64,000 nucleotides of DNA from Branchiostoma belcheri (GCF_001625305.1 NW_017804620.1:712539-776538), one strand, 5' to 3'. Positions 18,898-29,407 are shown, numbered from the stretch's first letter. The notes: generated by a model not told the origin, from the letters alone. Made by a program: numbers and translations.

Positions 18898-19049
18898 TAA
18901 TCTTCAAGCAGATCTTTTGGTGGGGGTAAGACAGTATCAAATTGGCCAGTCTGTAACCATTTCCCCACCCAAGTTGGTGATGGTAGAGACAAAAAAAGGC
19001 CATATATAAAAAGGAAATGATCTTCCATCAAACCTCTGCTTGGAGAGTA
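18898..19049. mobile_element. MITE (CTCCAAGCAGA family)
   Basis: The left end is TAATCTTCAAGCAGATC, the right CTCTGCTTGGAGAGTA. The flank ACAAAAGTA at 18889-18897 and 19050-19058 is an exact 9-bp duplication, or 8 bp if one A belongs to the element. The interior GACAGTATCAAATTGGCCA is shared with the inner element at 13792. Confidence 0.8.
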
Positions 19050-19429
19050 ACAAAAGTACAGGACTATGGCATTTCGTTAGGAAAAAAAAACTTTGCCTAT
19101 TTGTAACTACATTTATTATCTTTTACAGAATATTATGACTAAATGTTTTAAATATTAGTGTGATATATCCTTAAGGTTGGTTTCAGTGTAGCAAACTGTA
19201 AGTACTGTTGTTACCATGTGTAAATGTTATTATGTGGCAGTTGTATGTTTTACTGTTTTATGGACCACTGGAAGAATAGCGAACTAAAGGCAAGCTAAAT
19301 GTGGATCGGAATAAAGTCAAAGTCAAAATTATCCTAGTCACCTATAGTCACCTTGAATTACCTATTTCACCAAATCCGAATGTACAATATTGCCATCATT
19401 CTTAAAATTTGTAATATCACCATTTAATT

Positions 19430-19695
19430 TTGTTATGGGAAATGAGCTTACTTACTGTTATGTTTCATATGTTGTTTACTTACCCTTATCATTATTGTTA
19501 TTGTCACTATTACTATTATGCTTTTAATTGTTTGGGAGAAGGACAAGAATAAGCCATAAGGGTTCTTCCTCCTCCAGCGCATTCATTCTGTTTAAGTTAA
19601 TTATTCTATATTCTTTTTAGACTGATCATTATATTTACTTTCTGTATTGTTTTGTATTTTATACGCATGTGCAAATAAAAATAAATAAATAAGTA
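19430..19695 (+). mobile_element. LINE-like 3' UTR with A-rich tail
   Basis: The same 3'-UTR type as at 12305 (reverse). It ends TGTGCAAATAAAAATAAATA in a short A-rich tandem, as non-LTR elements do. No coding part. Confidence 0.55.
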
Positions 19696-19742
19696 AATAA
19701 TAAACAAAACTACCAAAGAAAGATTTTGCAAACTAAAGGACG

Positions 19743-20306
19743 CTACAGTTGCTGAGTTGGACTCTCCTTGTGGATTTTCATATAATGTTGAGTGAGGGCA
19801 CCCTTTGTTGCTGCAGAAAAGCTACACTGGTCACACTTGTAGGGTTTTTCCTCTGTATGGGCTGTCATATGCCGGAATAAGTTGGACCTGTCAGCTGTCC
19901 TGTACCCACACTCCCCACACATGTAGGGTTTCTCACCCGTATGTTTTGCTAGATGTCTGACCAAAGAAGATTTCTGTGATGCAGAAAAGTCACACTGGTC
20001 ACACTTGTAGGGTTTTTCTCCAGTATGTGTTCTTATATGTTTAGATAAGACAGACTTTTGAGCTGTCCTGAACCCACACTCCCCACACATGTATGGCTTT
20101 TCTCCTGTATGGGTTCTCATGTGTTGGGATAAGGTAGACTTTAGAGTTGCTCTGTAGCCACATTCCTCACACATGTAGGGTTTCTCACCAGTGTGCATTG
20201 CTAGATGTTTGTCCAAACTGGATTTATGTGCTGCAGAATAGCTACACTGGTCACATTTGTAGGGTTTTTGTCCTGTATGGATTCTCATATGTTCGGACAA
20301 GTTAGG
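19743..20306 (-). CDS. C2H2 zinc-finger protein, C-terminal part (ZF-b)
   Basis: The coding exon runs off into the assembly gap at 20307, so only the last 6 fingers and the end of a seventh are visible, finishing HKESPTQQL. Finger types match the cluster (CDQCSYSAAHKSSLDKH, CGECGFRTAQKSVLSKH); the fourth visible full finger has SASQ in place of SAAQ. The last finger has an extra residue between its histidines (HYMKIH). Its first exon is very probably the module at 21628-21786. N-terminal leader type is unknown because of the gap. Confidence 0.88.
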   Translation of the reverse strand, partial: PNLSEHMRIHTGQKPYKCDQCSYSAAHKSSLDKHLAMHTGEKPYMCEECGYRATLKSTLSQHMRTHTGEKPYMCGECGFRTAQKSVLSKHIRTHTGEKPYKCDQCDFSASQKSSLVRHLAKHTGEKPYMCGECGYRTADRSNLFRHMTAHTEEKPYKCDQCSFSAATKGALTQHYMKIHKESPTQQL

Positions 20307-20858
20307 NNNNNNNNNNNNNNNNNNNNNNNNNNNNNNNNNNNNNNNNNNNNNNNNNNNNNNNNNNNNNNNNNNNNNNNNNNNNNNNNNNNNNNNNNNNNNN
20401 NNNNNNNNNNNNNNNNNNNNNNNNNNNNNNNNNNNNNNNNNNNNNNNNNNNNNNNNNNNNNNNNNNNNNNNNNNNNNNNNNNNNNNNNNNNNNNNNNNNN
20501 NNNNNNNNNNNNNNNNNNNNNNNNNNNNNNNNNNNNNNNNNNNNNNNNNNNNNNNNNNNNNNNNNNNNNNNNNNNNNNNNNNNNNNNNNNNNNNNNNNNN
20601 NNNNNNNNNNNNNNNNNNNNNNNNNNNNNNNNNNNNNNNNNNNNNNNNNNNNNNNNNNNNNNNNNNNNNNNNNNNNNNNNNNNNNNNNNNNNNNNNNNNN
20701 NNNNNNNNNNNNNNNNNNNNNNNNNNNNNNNNNNNNNNNNNNNNNNNNNNNNNNNNNNNNNNNNNNNNNNNNNNNNNNNNNNNNNNNNNNNNNNNNNNNN
20801 NNNNNNNNNNNNNNNNNNNNNNNNNNNNNNNNNNNNNNNNNNNNNNNNNNNNNNNNNN
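20307..20858. other. assembly gap (552 N)
   Basis: A run of N that removes the 5' part of the ZF-b coding exon and its acceptor. Confidence 1.
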
Positions 20859-20982
20859 ATATATTTATTGAGTACTGGACAAAAAGACAAAAGTTGCTTA
20901 TGTAACATCTTCTACTCAAAGTTGCTTATATAACACCTTCTACTCAAAGTTGTTTTTATATATTATATAACACCTTCTACTC

Positions 20983-21233
20983 TAGACTGGTATCCAGTCT
21001 GATCGTGATAGGGGGTGTTGGGGTGTTCAGGCAGGTTGTGCCTTCGGGGGCTCTAATAGCTTCCCCCGCCCAGTGCAACAGACCGTCCCAGTAGGAGTGT
21101 TACGCTAATAAGAGACAGTATGCTTGGGGAAGGGCTAATCAATCTCTCGTGAAACACAACCGGGAACCCTATGTGAGGCGGGCGGGACAGAGCTCTTCCG
21201 GCCCTGACCACGATCAGACTGGATACCAGGCTA
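20983..21233. mobile_element. MITE (TAGACTGGTATCC end)
   Basis: The inverted ends are TAGACTGGTATCCAGTCTGA and its near complement ending ACCAGGCTA. The target duplication is CTTCTACTC / CTTCTATTC (9 bp, one difference). The interior is GC-rich and non-coding. It lies in the ZF-b first intron. Confidence 0.8.
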
Positions 21234-21627
21234 CTTCTATTCAAATTTGCTTACATAACACCCTCTAATTGCTTACATAACACCTTGTAATCACCTTCGC
21301 CTCCCCTTTTACGTCGAGCATATAAAATTGCGAAAATGTCTACAAATTATCGTCCTACTGCGTTTCTTTAAAACCTAGTCAACATTCCTAATCCTATACT
21401 TACATATTATTCAACGCCCTAGATAGGCCACCTTGCCTGATGCAAGTTGTGGCAAAAAATGGTCGAACGTATGTTACGTAACGCGTGCCCCCCCCCCTTT
21501 ATTTCCAACATACAACATTGCAAAAATGTATACAAATAATCGCCCTACTGCGGTTCTTCTTCCACCGAAATTGTCAAACTATTCCCCTCAACATTACAAT
21601 ACTTTGCTGTAAGTGTCAAAGCCTTAC

Positions 21628-21786
21628 CTGCTTCCTATAATGGTTTTTCTCTTCACGTAAATCGGAACTCGGACAGCTTTGTCCTTCTGCAGTTCCGTGA
21701 GGTCAGAGGTCGTTAATACCTGGGTCAAAGTTGAAATTAGCGGCCTGATTACCCACGTAGTACATTTGACGTCGGGTGGCACGTTA
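21628..21786 (-). promoter_or_regulatory. ZF-b 5' module
   Basis: The first exon ends at 21628 before GTAAGGC. DR1-like motifs AGGTCAGAGGTCG (21700-21712) and GGGTCAAAGTTGAA (21722-21735) are slightly decayed. The GTCAAATGTACTACGTGGGT block seen in sister modules is present upstream. Confidence 0.65.
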
Positions 21787-21810
21787 CGCTTTTCTCATGA
21801 TGTCAACGTT

Positions 21811-21950
21811 TACTCTCCAAGAAGAGAGTAAACGTTGACATCATGTTAGCGTGTTTTTAGACTTTTTTATCGGGGTTTCTCTTTTGCACTTGATTTTCTT
21901 TTCCCAGTTGGGTTTGGTGGGGGGAAAAGCCAGTGCAAAAGAAAAACCCC
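21811..21950. mobile_element. fragment of CTCCAAGCAGA-family MITE
   Basis: TACTCTCCAAGAAGAGAGTA, then TAGCGTGTTTTTAGACTTTT and a TCTCTTTTGCACT palindrome as in the 26370 element. The outer right end is missing. Confidence 0.6.
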
Positions 21951-21956
21951 GAATAT

Positions 21957-22062
21957 TGTAATTGATTTTAAAGATGTCAGATGTAAATTAGCATAATACT
22001 TCAGACTCTACTATGTATTCAGTAAGTCTGCTTTTTGCTAATAAAGTCATTATCATTATTGC
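21957..22062 (+). mobile_element. LINE-like 3' end
   Basis: A TTTTTGCTAATAAAGTCATT end followed by a short ATT-type tandem. Assigned by appearance only. Confidence 0.35.
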
Positions 22063-22870
22063 CAACGTTCTGTCTTTAAGACGAAACAACCCTAACAACG
22101 TAACACGCGTCTGACTTTTGTTTTGATCTAATGTAAAAGAGATTGAAGCAGCAAATAGCTAGTACAAACTCTCAGACCCAGAACTGTTCGATGTACAAAG
22201 AGCTCGATCTATTATATGACAAAGCAGACTTAGCTGCTGGACGATATGTAAGTTTTCCGATATTAAGCTGTAACATATATACCGGATGTTATACATGGCC
22301 AAACTGTTTTCTTATACCGTTGATGCTATTGTATATCACAACTAAATTCACAAGTATATGTAGTGTAAGTCTGACTTTATTATTATACTATAATATTCTT
22401 CAAATTGCTAAGAAGTCGACAATTCAGCCATTTAGGCAACCATAGACTTTTAACCTGTATATGTTTATGTGAATAATAATGATAAACTAGTCATCATCAT
22501 TATGTTAATCCACTCATTTAATGGTGTTAATTACAACTTATGTACATGTACAACAAGCTTCGATATAAAAAAACATGTTGTGTTTTCTTTCTCAAAAATA
22601 TTCAATACTTGCACAGAGCACATTAGGCTGGCTAATAATTTTTCTTGTAACTAAACCATAGTTTTACAGTGATAACAAATACAGCGGACAAAAGTGACAG
22701 ACTATAACACATAAGGAAAATCTTTTGCCTATGGCTTGCAAATATTATACCTTATAATCAGTAATCTAGCTATCCTAAATGTTTTCAAACTTATTGTGCC
22801 GTATCCGTAAGCTTGGTATTAAGATAGAGAAACTATACTTAAGACAAGATTATGTACACTAAATGTCACT
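22063..22870. other. no recognised feature
   Basis: AT-rich intergenic sequence between ZF-c and the ZF-b module. Open frames of 60-100 codons lack family signals. The last 200 bp resemble the 3' flank of ZF-d (AAACTATACTTAAGA), so the duplication unit extends here. Confidence 0.45.
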
Positions 22871-22879
22871 ACGAGATGG

Positions 22880-24049
22880 TCACAGTTGCAGAGTTGGTGC
22901 CTCCGTGTGAATTTTTACATGTTGAGTTAGGGCAGACTTAGAGGCTGCAGAATAGCTACACTGGTCACACTTGTAGGGTTTTTCTCCTGTATGTGTTCTC
23001 ATATGTTGGGATAAGTGTGGCTTTTGAGTTGCCCTGTAGCCACACTCCCCACACATGTGGGGTTTCTCGCCAGTGTGTTTTGCTTTATGATTATCTAAGG
23101 TGGATTTTCGTGCTGCAGAATAGTCACACTCCTCACACCTGTAGGGTTTTTGGCCGGTGTGTTTTAATCTATGACTATCTAAGGTGGATTTCTGTGCAGC
23201 AGAATAGTCACACTGGTCACACTTGTAGGGTTTTTCTCCTGTATGGGTTCTCATATGTCGGCATAAGTCTGACTTGTAAGCTGTCCTGTACCCACACTCC
23301 CCACACATGTAGGGTTTCTCACCAGTGTGTTTTAATCTATGATCATCTAAAGTGGATTTCCGTGCTGCAGAATAGTCACACTGGTCACACTTGTAGGGTT
23401 TTTCTTCTGTATGGGTTCTCATATCTTTGGATAAGTGTTGCTTTTGATTTGCCCTGTACCCATACTCCTCACACATGTAGGGTTTCTCACCGGTGTGTGT
23501 TGCTAGATGTTTGTCAAAGTCAGATTTTCGTGCTGCAGAATAGTCACACTGGTCACACTTGTAGGGTTTTTCTCCTGTATGGGTTCTCATATGTCGGCAT
23601 AAGTCTGACTTGTAAGCTGTCCTGTACCCACACTCCCCACACATGTAGGGTTTCTCACCGGTGTGTTTTGCTTTATGATCATCTAAGGTGGACTTCCGTG
23701 CTGCAGAATAGTCACACTGGTCACACTTGTGGGGTTTCTTACCAGTGTGTTTTCCTAAATGAATGTGTAAACTAAATTTCTGTGCCGCAGAATAGTCACA
23801 CTGATCACACCTGTAGGGTTTTTCTCCTGTATGGGTTCTCATATGTCGGGATAAGTTGGACCTCTTAGTTGTCCCGTATCCACACTCCTCACACATGTAG
23901 GGTTTCTTACCGGTGTGTGTTGCTAGATGTTGTGCTATTGCATTTTCCCCATGCCTTTCTCCTGTATGGCTCACAGTAAAGCAAGACTCGGGAGTTGTCC
24001 TAAAACTGCTCTCCTCACTCTCCAAGGGTTTGTCTCCAGTTTCGTCCAT
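22880..24049 (-). CDS. C2H2 zinc-finger protein, 12 fingers, one dead (ZF-c)
   Basis: Encodes 389 residues. The start is the ATG at 24049, a few bases after an acceptor (CTTTCCAAACAG). The leader MDETGDKPLESEESSFRTTP differs from the SPTGVGQ leader of ZF-a and is shared with ZF-d and ZF-f. Twelve fingers follow, ending HTEAPTLQL. Finger 6 is inert by sequence: its second Cys is Tyr (CEEYGY) and its first His is Asp (SKDMRTH). Flanking it, near-identical blocks STLDDH...AYKSDLCRHMRTH occur twice, a recent internal duplication. Predicted nuclear DNA-binding protein. First exon: module at 25825-25983. Confidence 0.9.
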   Translation of the reverse strand: MDETGDKPLESEESSFRTTPESCFTVSHTGERHGENAIAQHLATHTGKKPYMCEECGYGTTKRSNLSRHMRTHTGEKPYRCDQCDYSAAQKFSLHIHLGKHTGKKPHKCDQCDYSAARKSTLDDHKAKHTGEKPYMCGECGYRTAYKSDLCRHMRTHTGEKPYKCDQCDYSAARKSDFDKHLATHTGEKPYMCEEYGYRANQKQHLSKDMRTHTEEKPYKCDQCDYSAARKSTLDDHRLKHTGEKPYMCGECGYRTAYKSDLCRHMRTHTGEKPYKCDQCDYSAAQKSTLDSHRLKHTGQKPYRCEECDYSAARKSTLDNHKAKHTGEKPHMCGECGYRATQKPHLSQHMRTHTGEKPYKCDQCSYSAASKSALTQHVKIHTEAPTLQL

Positions 24050-24387
24050 CTCTTTTTTACTGTTTGGAAAGAAACAGAAATCCAGAATAAATTAGGGCTG
24101 AAGGATTACTACTTACTTTTTTTCTTCGACTGTAAAAGTGTCAAACCTTTGTGGCAGTACGTAGAAAGCCTCTCCTTATGTAATCACGGTTACGGTGTGA
24201 CATTTAATGTACATAATGTTATGTTTAGCTATTGTCCTACCAAAGTGTTGAAATCTAAATACATAAACAACTTGATATTAGTAGTAAAATACACGATTTG
24301 TCAGAGCGAAGTCCTCAGGAAATATTTTGAAACCAAATCATATCTAGAAAAAAATCGTAACCTTAACAAATCATAACGTTACTCTGA

Positions 24388-24745
24388 GGCCACACCAATT
24401 TAATTTCTTGGTTAACAGATTCGCCGCTTCATTTTTTTCTGATTTGCAAATAAAAATAAAAATTCAGAATCAACTGTAAAATGCTCATATTTTGCCCTGA
24501 ACAGTTGAAAACTGTCCTTTTCTTAATACTTGTTACAGTCATTCCATCTTTCAATGCAATCGTATCATTAAAAGTTCAAAATTCATTGTTTAAATTTTGA
24601 ACAGCCTGGTGTGTTGACTTCATGGCTCCTATCGTACCATTTTGGGCCATAATAGGATGCCTAGGCCTGTTTTTATTTTTTCGCCCGCTCGCTCCATTAT
24701 TTTTCTAGAAAAATCCGTTAACCAAGAAATTAAATTGGTGTGGCC
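24388..24745. mobile_element. PIF/Harbinger-like MITE in ZF-c intron
   Basis: The ends GGCCACACCAATTTAATT extend inverted over about 35 bp (TTGGTTAACRGATT). It is flanked by TGA on each side (24385-24387, 24746-24748). A close relative lies inverted at 35979-36346, with TTA flanks. Confidence 0.75.
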
Positions 24746-24851
24746 TGATCTTTCTTCCACAGAAGGGATCTCAATCCAGATCCCAAAGAACCTTTCTGAA
24801 CAGAGCAATCTCCATCTGGAATGCTCGTCCTAGCGATACCAACCTCTGGAC

Positions 24852-25215
24852 TAGCCTGGGTTCCATCCTGGTTAGTTTACGTCCGCTCCCACAGTCGCTA
24901 CCACCAACCAGTGGGGTCGTGTGGCGTAGCGGCAGCGTCCTCGACTCGGAACCAGAGGCCCCGGGTTCGAGTCCTGACATGCCACCGATCTTGTGCCCTT
25001 GGGAAAGGCACTTTACACGACTTTCCTCACTTCGCTCATGTGAAAATGAGTAATTGTACTGTCCCTGTGTTGGTGGCGGCATTAATATAAGTTGAAAAAA
25101 CTTGAGTGAGCCGTCACCACGTCTTGTGATTACATGTTTCGGAATATATATACCACCAACCAGTGGTAGCGACTGTGGGAGCGGACGAAAACTAACCAGG
25201 ATGGAACCCAGACTA
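24852..25215. mobile_element. MITE (TAGCCTGGGTTCC end) inside LINE
   Basis: Inverted arms of about 60 bp (TAGCCTGGGTTCCATCCTGG; GTCCGCTCCCACAGTCGC) are separated by a SINE. The 9-bp duplication CCTCTGGAC is exact (24843-24851, 25216-25224), and the empty site is seen in the LINE copy at 28.4 kb. Confidence 0.9.
24915..25150 (+). mobile_element. tRNA-derived SINE inside MITE
   Basis: The head GGTCGTGTGGCGTAGCGG, the B box GGGTTCGAGTCC and the shared GGCACTTTACACGACTTTCC. The target duplication TACCACCAACCAGTGG is exact (24899-24914, 25151-25166) and lies within the loop-proximal arm of the MITE. Confidence 0.92.
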
Positions 25216-25824
25216 CCTCTGGACAACACTTGATGAATATTCGTCGACAACTTCTTAGTAAAACCGTACGAGTTCAATAGAATTGTATTGACAATGTCAC
25301 TATAGTGCACAATGTAATCATAGTAAACACATGACTACTAGGCATAACAGAATTCATACCTTCTTAACATTAGGCCGCAACATCTGTTATGTAATAGTAC
25401 GTTAACATGACAATGTATTTACAGTAAACCCATGGTGACTAGGCCAGATTGCATAGCTTGTTAACATTATGTAACATCTGTTATGTAATACTAATAGTAT
25501 GTTTATCTGAAGTGTAACCGACACTGTTAACTGTTACTAATAATTTGTTTATGTTATTGTTGTGAGGGCTAGCCCTTTATAATAGCCTCCGGCTAGTTGG
25601 GCAGTCCTGGCTGTATATATTATGTCTTATACGGTCTAATAAATCAAATCAAATCAAGGGTCGAACGTATGTTAGGTTTGCCCCCCTCCCCCATTATTTC
25701 CAACATATAACGTTGCAAAAATGTATACAAATAATCGTCCTACTGCGGTCCTTCTTCCACAGAAATTGTCTTAAACTATTCCCCTCAACATTACAATACC
25801 TTGCTGCAAGTCTCTAAGCCTTAC

Positions 25825-25983
25825 CTGCTTCCTATGACGGTTTTTCTCTTCACGTAAACCGGAACTCGGGCAGCTTTGTCCTTCCGTCGTCTCGCGAGGT
25901 CAGAGGTGAACGCCTTTTGGGTCAAAGGTGAAGTTTTCTGCCTTATTACCCACGTAGTACATTTGACGTCGGTTGGCACGTTA
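25825..25983 (-). promoter_or_regulatory. ZF-c 5' module
   Basis: The first exon ends at 25825 before GTAAGGC. There are two intact DR1 motifs, AGGTCAGAGGTGAA (25897-25910) and GGGTCAAAGGTGAA (25919-25932), and a GTCTCGCGAGG stretch resembling the BANP-type TCTCGCGAGA motif. CCGACGTCAAATGTACTACG lies at the upstream end. Confidence 0.7.
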
Positions 25984-26150
25984 CCCCCAACGACGTCTGA
26001 CTTTTGTTTCTGATATCATATGAAAGATAGTTTTTAGGGAATCATTCAATGAATGTCAAGCCAAACTGTTTGGTCTGAATCTTGACTTCTGTGTTCCATA
26101 TTCCATTCCATTCGAGAAAAAAGGCAGCAAAATATGTTCAAGGTACATAA

Positions 26151-26300
26151 TGATTTAATTGTTTAAAAAGAAAATGTTAGTTACAAATATTTTCTGTTTA
26201 AACAATTAAATGATTTAGAACTAACATTTTCGAAGTTATAGTTACAAATATTTTCTGTTTAAACAATTAAATGATTTAGAACTATAACTTCGAAAAACTA
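26151..26300. repeat. local direct and inverted duplication
   Basis: TTTAAACAATTAAATGATTT with flanking sequence is present twice directly and once inverted (GATTTAATTGTTTAAA at 26152). The paralogous site at 29640 has only the single unit, so the rearrangement is local to this copy. Confidence 0.7.
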
Positions 26301-26369
26301 CAAAATAAAAATAACTTTTACTCGTATACAACATAACGTCTTCGTTTTTACAACTGTAAGACTACTTAC

Positions 26370-26568
26370 TACTCTCCAAGCAGAGGTTTGGGTTTGGGGG
26401 GTATTTTTGGCGTGTTTTCAGGCATTTTTGAAAGGGGTATCTTTTTTGCACTGGAATTTTTCTGCTTTCACCCAACAGAAAAATTCCAGTGCAAAAAAGA
26501 AACCCCAATAAAAAAGCCTAAAAACACGCCCAAAATACCCCAAAACCCAAACCTCTGCTTGGAGAGTA
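26370..26568. mobile_element. MITE (TACTCTCCAAGCAGAG family), 3' of ZF-d/5' of ZF-c
   Basis: Palindromic, with TTGCACTGGAATTTTTCT at the loop. Flanks CTACTTAC / CTACTTCC. It sits at the same place as the 29773 copy relative to paralogous flanking sequence, so the insertion predates that duplication. Confidence 0.85.
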
Positions 26569-26579
26569 CTACTTCCTAC

Positions 26580-27125
26580 TGTTGGAAACTGAGGTTAATC
26601 AGTCATTTTACACTGATGCAAATCAGTACAAATATCTTAATACGAACCAAATGCTAGTTTACAGAGTTGACATTAGTCAAAAGTTATTTGTTTGCCAAAC
26701 AAACCGTTAACATGAAATCAATCACATTCATTCCAACTCAACACTAACTGCTGCTTTTCAACTACTGTGTACAATCACTTACCAATGTTACTTACTGATT
26801 AGGCATATATACAACATTTGATCAATACGACCAAGTTTACTGTTCTAAAATTAAGAATCTGGTTAACAAATGATGTGTTATTTTCCAAAATATATAATTG
26901 ATAGTTAAAGAAAGTATATTTGTCTGGCTAAGAATTATTCTTGTAACTAAACCACAGTTTTACAGTGATTAAATATGCAGTGGACAAAAGGCCTATGACA
27001 TTTCCTAAGGAAAAATTTGCAAAAAAAAATTATACAATAAATGTAACCATAATCTTGATTTGAAGATACTAGTAGAGAAACTATACTTAAGAGAAGATCT
27101 TGCACACTAAATGTCACTACGAGAT
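26580..27125. other. no gene; paralogous intergenic DNA
   Basis: AT-rich sequence; GTCATTTTACACTGATGCAA resembles 32300-32340 in the next unit. No frame of interest. Confidence 0.4.
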
Positions 27126-27127
27126 AG

Positions 27128-28138
27128 TCACAGTTGCAGACTTGGTGCCTCCGTGTGAATTTTCATATGTCGAGTTAGGTCAGACTTGTGTGCTGCAGAA
27201 TAGTCACACTGGTTACACTTGTAGGGTTTTTCTCCTGTATGGGTTCTCATATGTCGAGATAAGTATGACTTTTTAGTTGTCCTGTATCCACACTCCCCAC
27301 ACATGTAGGGTTTCTCACCAGAATGTTTCAGAAGATGTTCGTCTAAGGTACCTTTCAGTGCAGCAGAATAGTCACACTGGTCACACTTGTAGCGTTTTTC
27401 TCCAGTATGGGTTCTCATATGTTGGGATAAGATATGTTTGTTAACTGCTCTGTATCCACACTCCCCACACATGTAGGGTTTCTCACCGGTGTGTTTTGCT
27501 AGATGAATGTCCAAGTGAGCTTTTCGTGCAGCAGAATAGTCACAATGGTCACACTTGTAGGGTTTTTCTCCTGTATGGGTTCTCATATGTCTGGATAAGG
27601 TGGACTTCTCAGCTGCCCTGTACCCACATTCCCCACACATGTAGGGTTTCTCACCAGAGTGTTTTGCTAGATGTTTGTTGAAGTTAGATTTCTGTGCAGC
27701 AGAATAGTCACACTGGTCACACTTGTAGGGTTTTTCTCCGGTATGGGTCCTCATATGTTGGGATAAGTTGGACCTCACAGCTGTCCTGAACCCACACTTC
27801 TCACACATGTAGGGTTTCTCACCAGTGTGTGTTGCTGCATGTTGCTCTAAATGAGATTTCCGTGTTGCAGAATAGTCACACTGGTCACACTTGTAGGGTT
27901 TTCCTCCTGTACATGTATTGGTTTTTTTGTGTTGGAATAAGTTGGACTTCTTAGTTGTCCCGTATCCACACTCCTCACACATGTAGGGTTTCTTACCGGT
28001 GTGTGTTGCTAGATGTTGTGCTGATGTATTTTCCCCAGGCTTTTCTCCTGTTTGGCTGTTCACAGTAAAGCAAGACTCGGGAGTTGTCCTAAAACTGCTC
28101 TCCTCACTCTCCAAGGGCTTGTCTCCAGTTTCGTCCAT
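27128..28138 (-). CDS. C2H2 zinc-finger protein, 10 fingers (ZF-d)
   Basis: Encodes 336 residues from the ATG at 28138, directly after an acceptor AG (GAGAAGACAG). The leader MDETGDKPLESEESSFRTTP is nearly identical to that of ZF-c. Ten fingers of the two alternating types follow, ending HTEAPSLQL. Finger 1 is irregular (NLFQHKKTNTCTGGKP): the second His is displaced and the linker changed, so it probably does not fold normally. Predicted nuclear DNA binder. First exon: module at 29249-29407; the intron between holds a LINE remnant and a 240-bp insertion. Confidence 0.9.
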   Translation of the reverse strand: MDETGDKPLESEESSFRTTPESCFTVNSQTGEKPGENTSAQHLATHTGKKPYMCEECGYGTTKKSNLFQHKKTNTCTGGKPYKCDQCDYSATRKSHLEQHAATHTGEKPYMCEKCGFRTAVRSNLSQHMRTHTGEKPYKCDQCDYSAAQKSNFNKHLAKHSGEKPYMCGECGYRAAEKSTLSRHMRTHTGEKPYKCDHCDYSAARKAHLDIHLAKHTGEKPYMCGECGYRAVNKHILSQHMRTHTGEKRYKCDQCDYSAALKGTLDEHLLKHSGEKPYMCGECGYRTTKKSYLSRHMRTHTGEKPYKCNQCDYSAAHKSDLTRHMKIHTEAPSLQL

Positions 28139-28298
28139 CTGTCTTCTCTATTTGGGTGGAAAGAAATGAAAATCCAGAATAGATTTCTACAAACTTGAAG
28201 CCTGTCTGTAAGAACGTGAATTTTTTATGTGTCTGGCCGCATGCATAATCACAGGGGAGATTGGAATCAAGGGGAATCCGGAATTCTAGTTACTCTGA

Positions 28299-29095
28299 TC
28301 TTTCTTCCACAGAAAGGATCTCAATCCAGATCCCAAAGAACTTTTCTGAACAGAGCAATCTCCACCTGGAATGCTCCTCCTAGCGATACCAACCTCTGGA
28401 CAACACTTGATGAATATTCGTCGACAACTTAGCATGAAAGTTCATCTGTGTTGGTATATAACATTATGGAAACAGTTAAACTTTACGTAACCAACACCAA
28501 GTGAATTGGGACTTACCCCAAATTTTTGACTGACTCCGTCAGCCTTGTTCACAGAATGGACCCTTCTACTACAGCTTCCGGGACGTGACGTCGGAAACAT
28601 GTGATTGCAGCAGAGGGTCATACGTGGCAGATAACCTATGACGCCCCCCGTCTCTGTTCACTGTTGGACAGTCGACAACTTCTTAGTAAAACCGTACAAG
28701 TTCAATACTTATAGAATTGTATTGACAATGTCACTATAGTGCACAATGCAATCATAGTAAACACATGACTACTAGGCATAACAGATGTCATACCTTCTTA
28801 ACGTTAGGCCGCAACATCTGTTATGTAATAGTACGTTAACATGACAATGTATTTACAGTAAACCCATGGTGACTAGGCCAGATTGCATAGCTTGTTAACA
28901 TTATGTAACATCTGTTATGTAATAGTATGTTTATCTGAAGTGTAACCGACACTGTCAACTGTTACTAATTTGTTTATGTTCTTGTTGTGAGGGCTAGCCC
29001 TTATAATAGCCTCCGGCTAGTTGGGCAGTCCTGGCTGTATACATATGTCTTATACGGTCTTAATCTTAATCAAATCAAGGGTACTAGAACATATG
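28299..29095 (+). mobile_element. LINE 3' part in ZF-d intron
   Basis: A frame ending RTFLNRAISTWNAPPSDTN stops at 28432. The FxxRAIxxWNxxP pattern is the C-terminal signature of non-LTR ORF2. The 3' UTR runs to an AATC-type tail at about 29080. A 240-bp insertion (28431-28670) with an exact 11-bp duplication, GTCGACAACTT, splits it; that insert has no inverted ends and was not identified. Confidence 0.75.
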
Positions 29096-29248
29096 TTAGG
29101 TTTGCCCCCCTCCCCCTTTATTTCCAACATCTAACGTTGCAAAAATGTATACAAATAATCGTCCTACTGTGGTGCTTCTTCCACAGAAATTGTCTTAAAC
29201 TATTCCCCTCAACATTACAATACCTTGCTGCAAGTCTCTAAGTCTTAC

Positions 29249-29407
29249 CTGCTTCCTATGACGGTTTTTCTCTTCACGTAAACCGGAACTCGGGCAGCTT
29301 TGTCCTTCCTTCGTCTCGCGAGGTCAGAGGTGAACGCCTTTAGGGTCAAAGGTGAAGTTTTCTGCCTGATTACCCATGTAGTACATTTGACGTCGGTTGG
29401 AACGTTA
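29249..29407 (-). promoter_or_regulatory. ZF-d 5' module
   Basis: The exon ends at 29249 before GTAAGAC. DR1 motifs AGGTCAGAGGTGAA (29321-29334) and GGGTCAAAGGTGAA (29343-29356) and the GTCTCGCGAGG stretch are intact. A frame of 68 codons is open through the module, but sister modules do not keep it open. Confidence 0.7.

Larger units (their letters stand above)
24750..25665 (+). mobile_element. LINE 3' part, split by a nested MITE and SINE
   Basis: It begins with the coding end (FLNRAISTWN-like frame, here with changes) and ends in a 3' UTR with GGGCTAGCCCTTTATAATAG and an AATCAAATCAAATCAA tail. The same LINE piece lies at 28299-29095 in the paralogous intron of ZF-d, uninterrupted by this MITE. 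Confidence 0.7.

Noticed and set aside
20205-20933. Open frames across the gap
   Set aside because: They are open only because N was translated as X.
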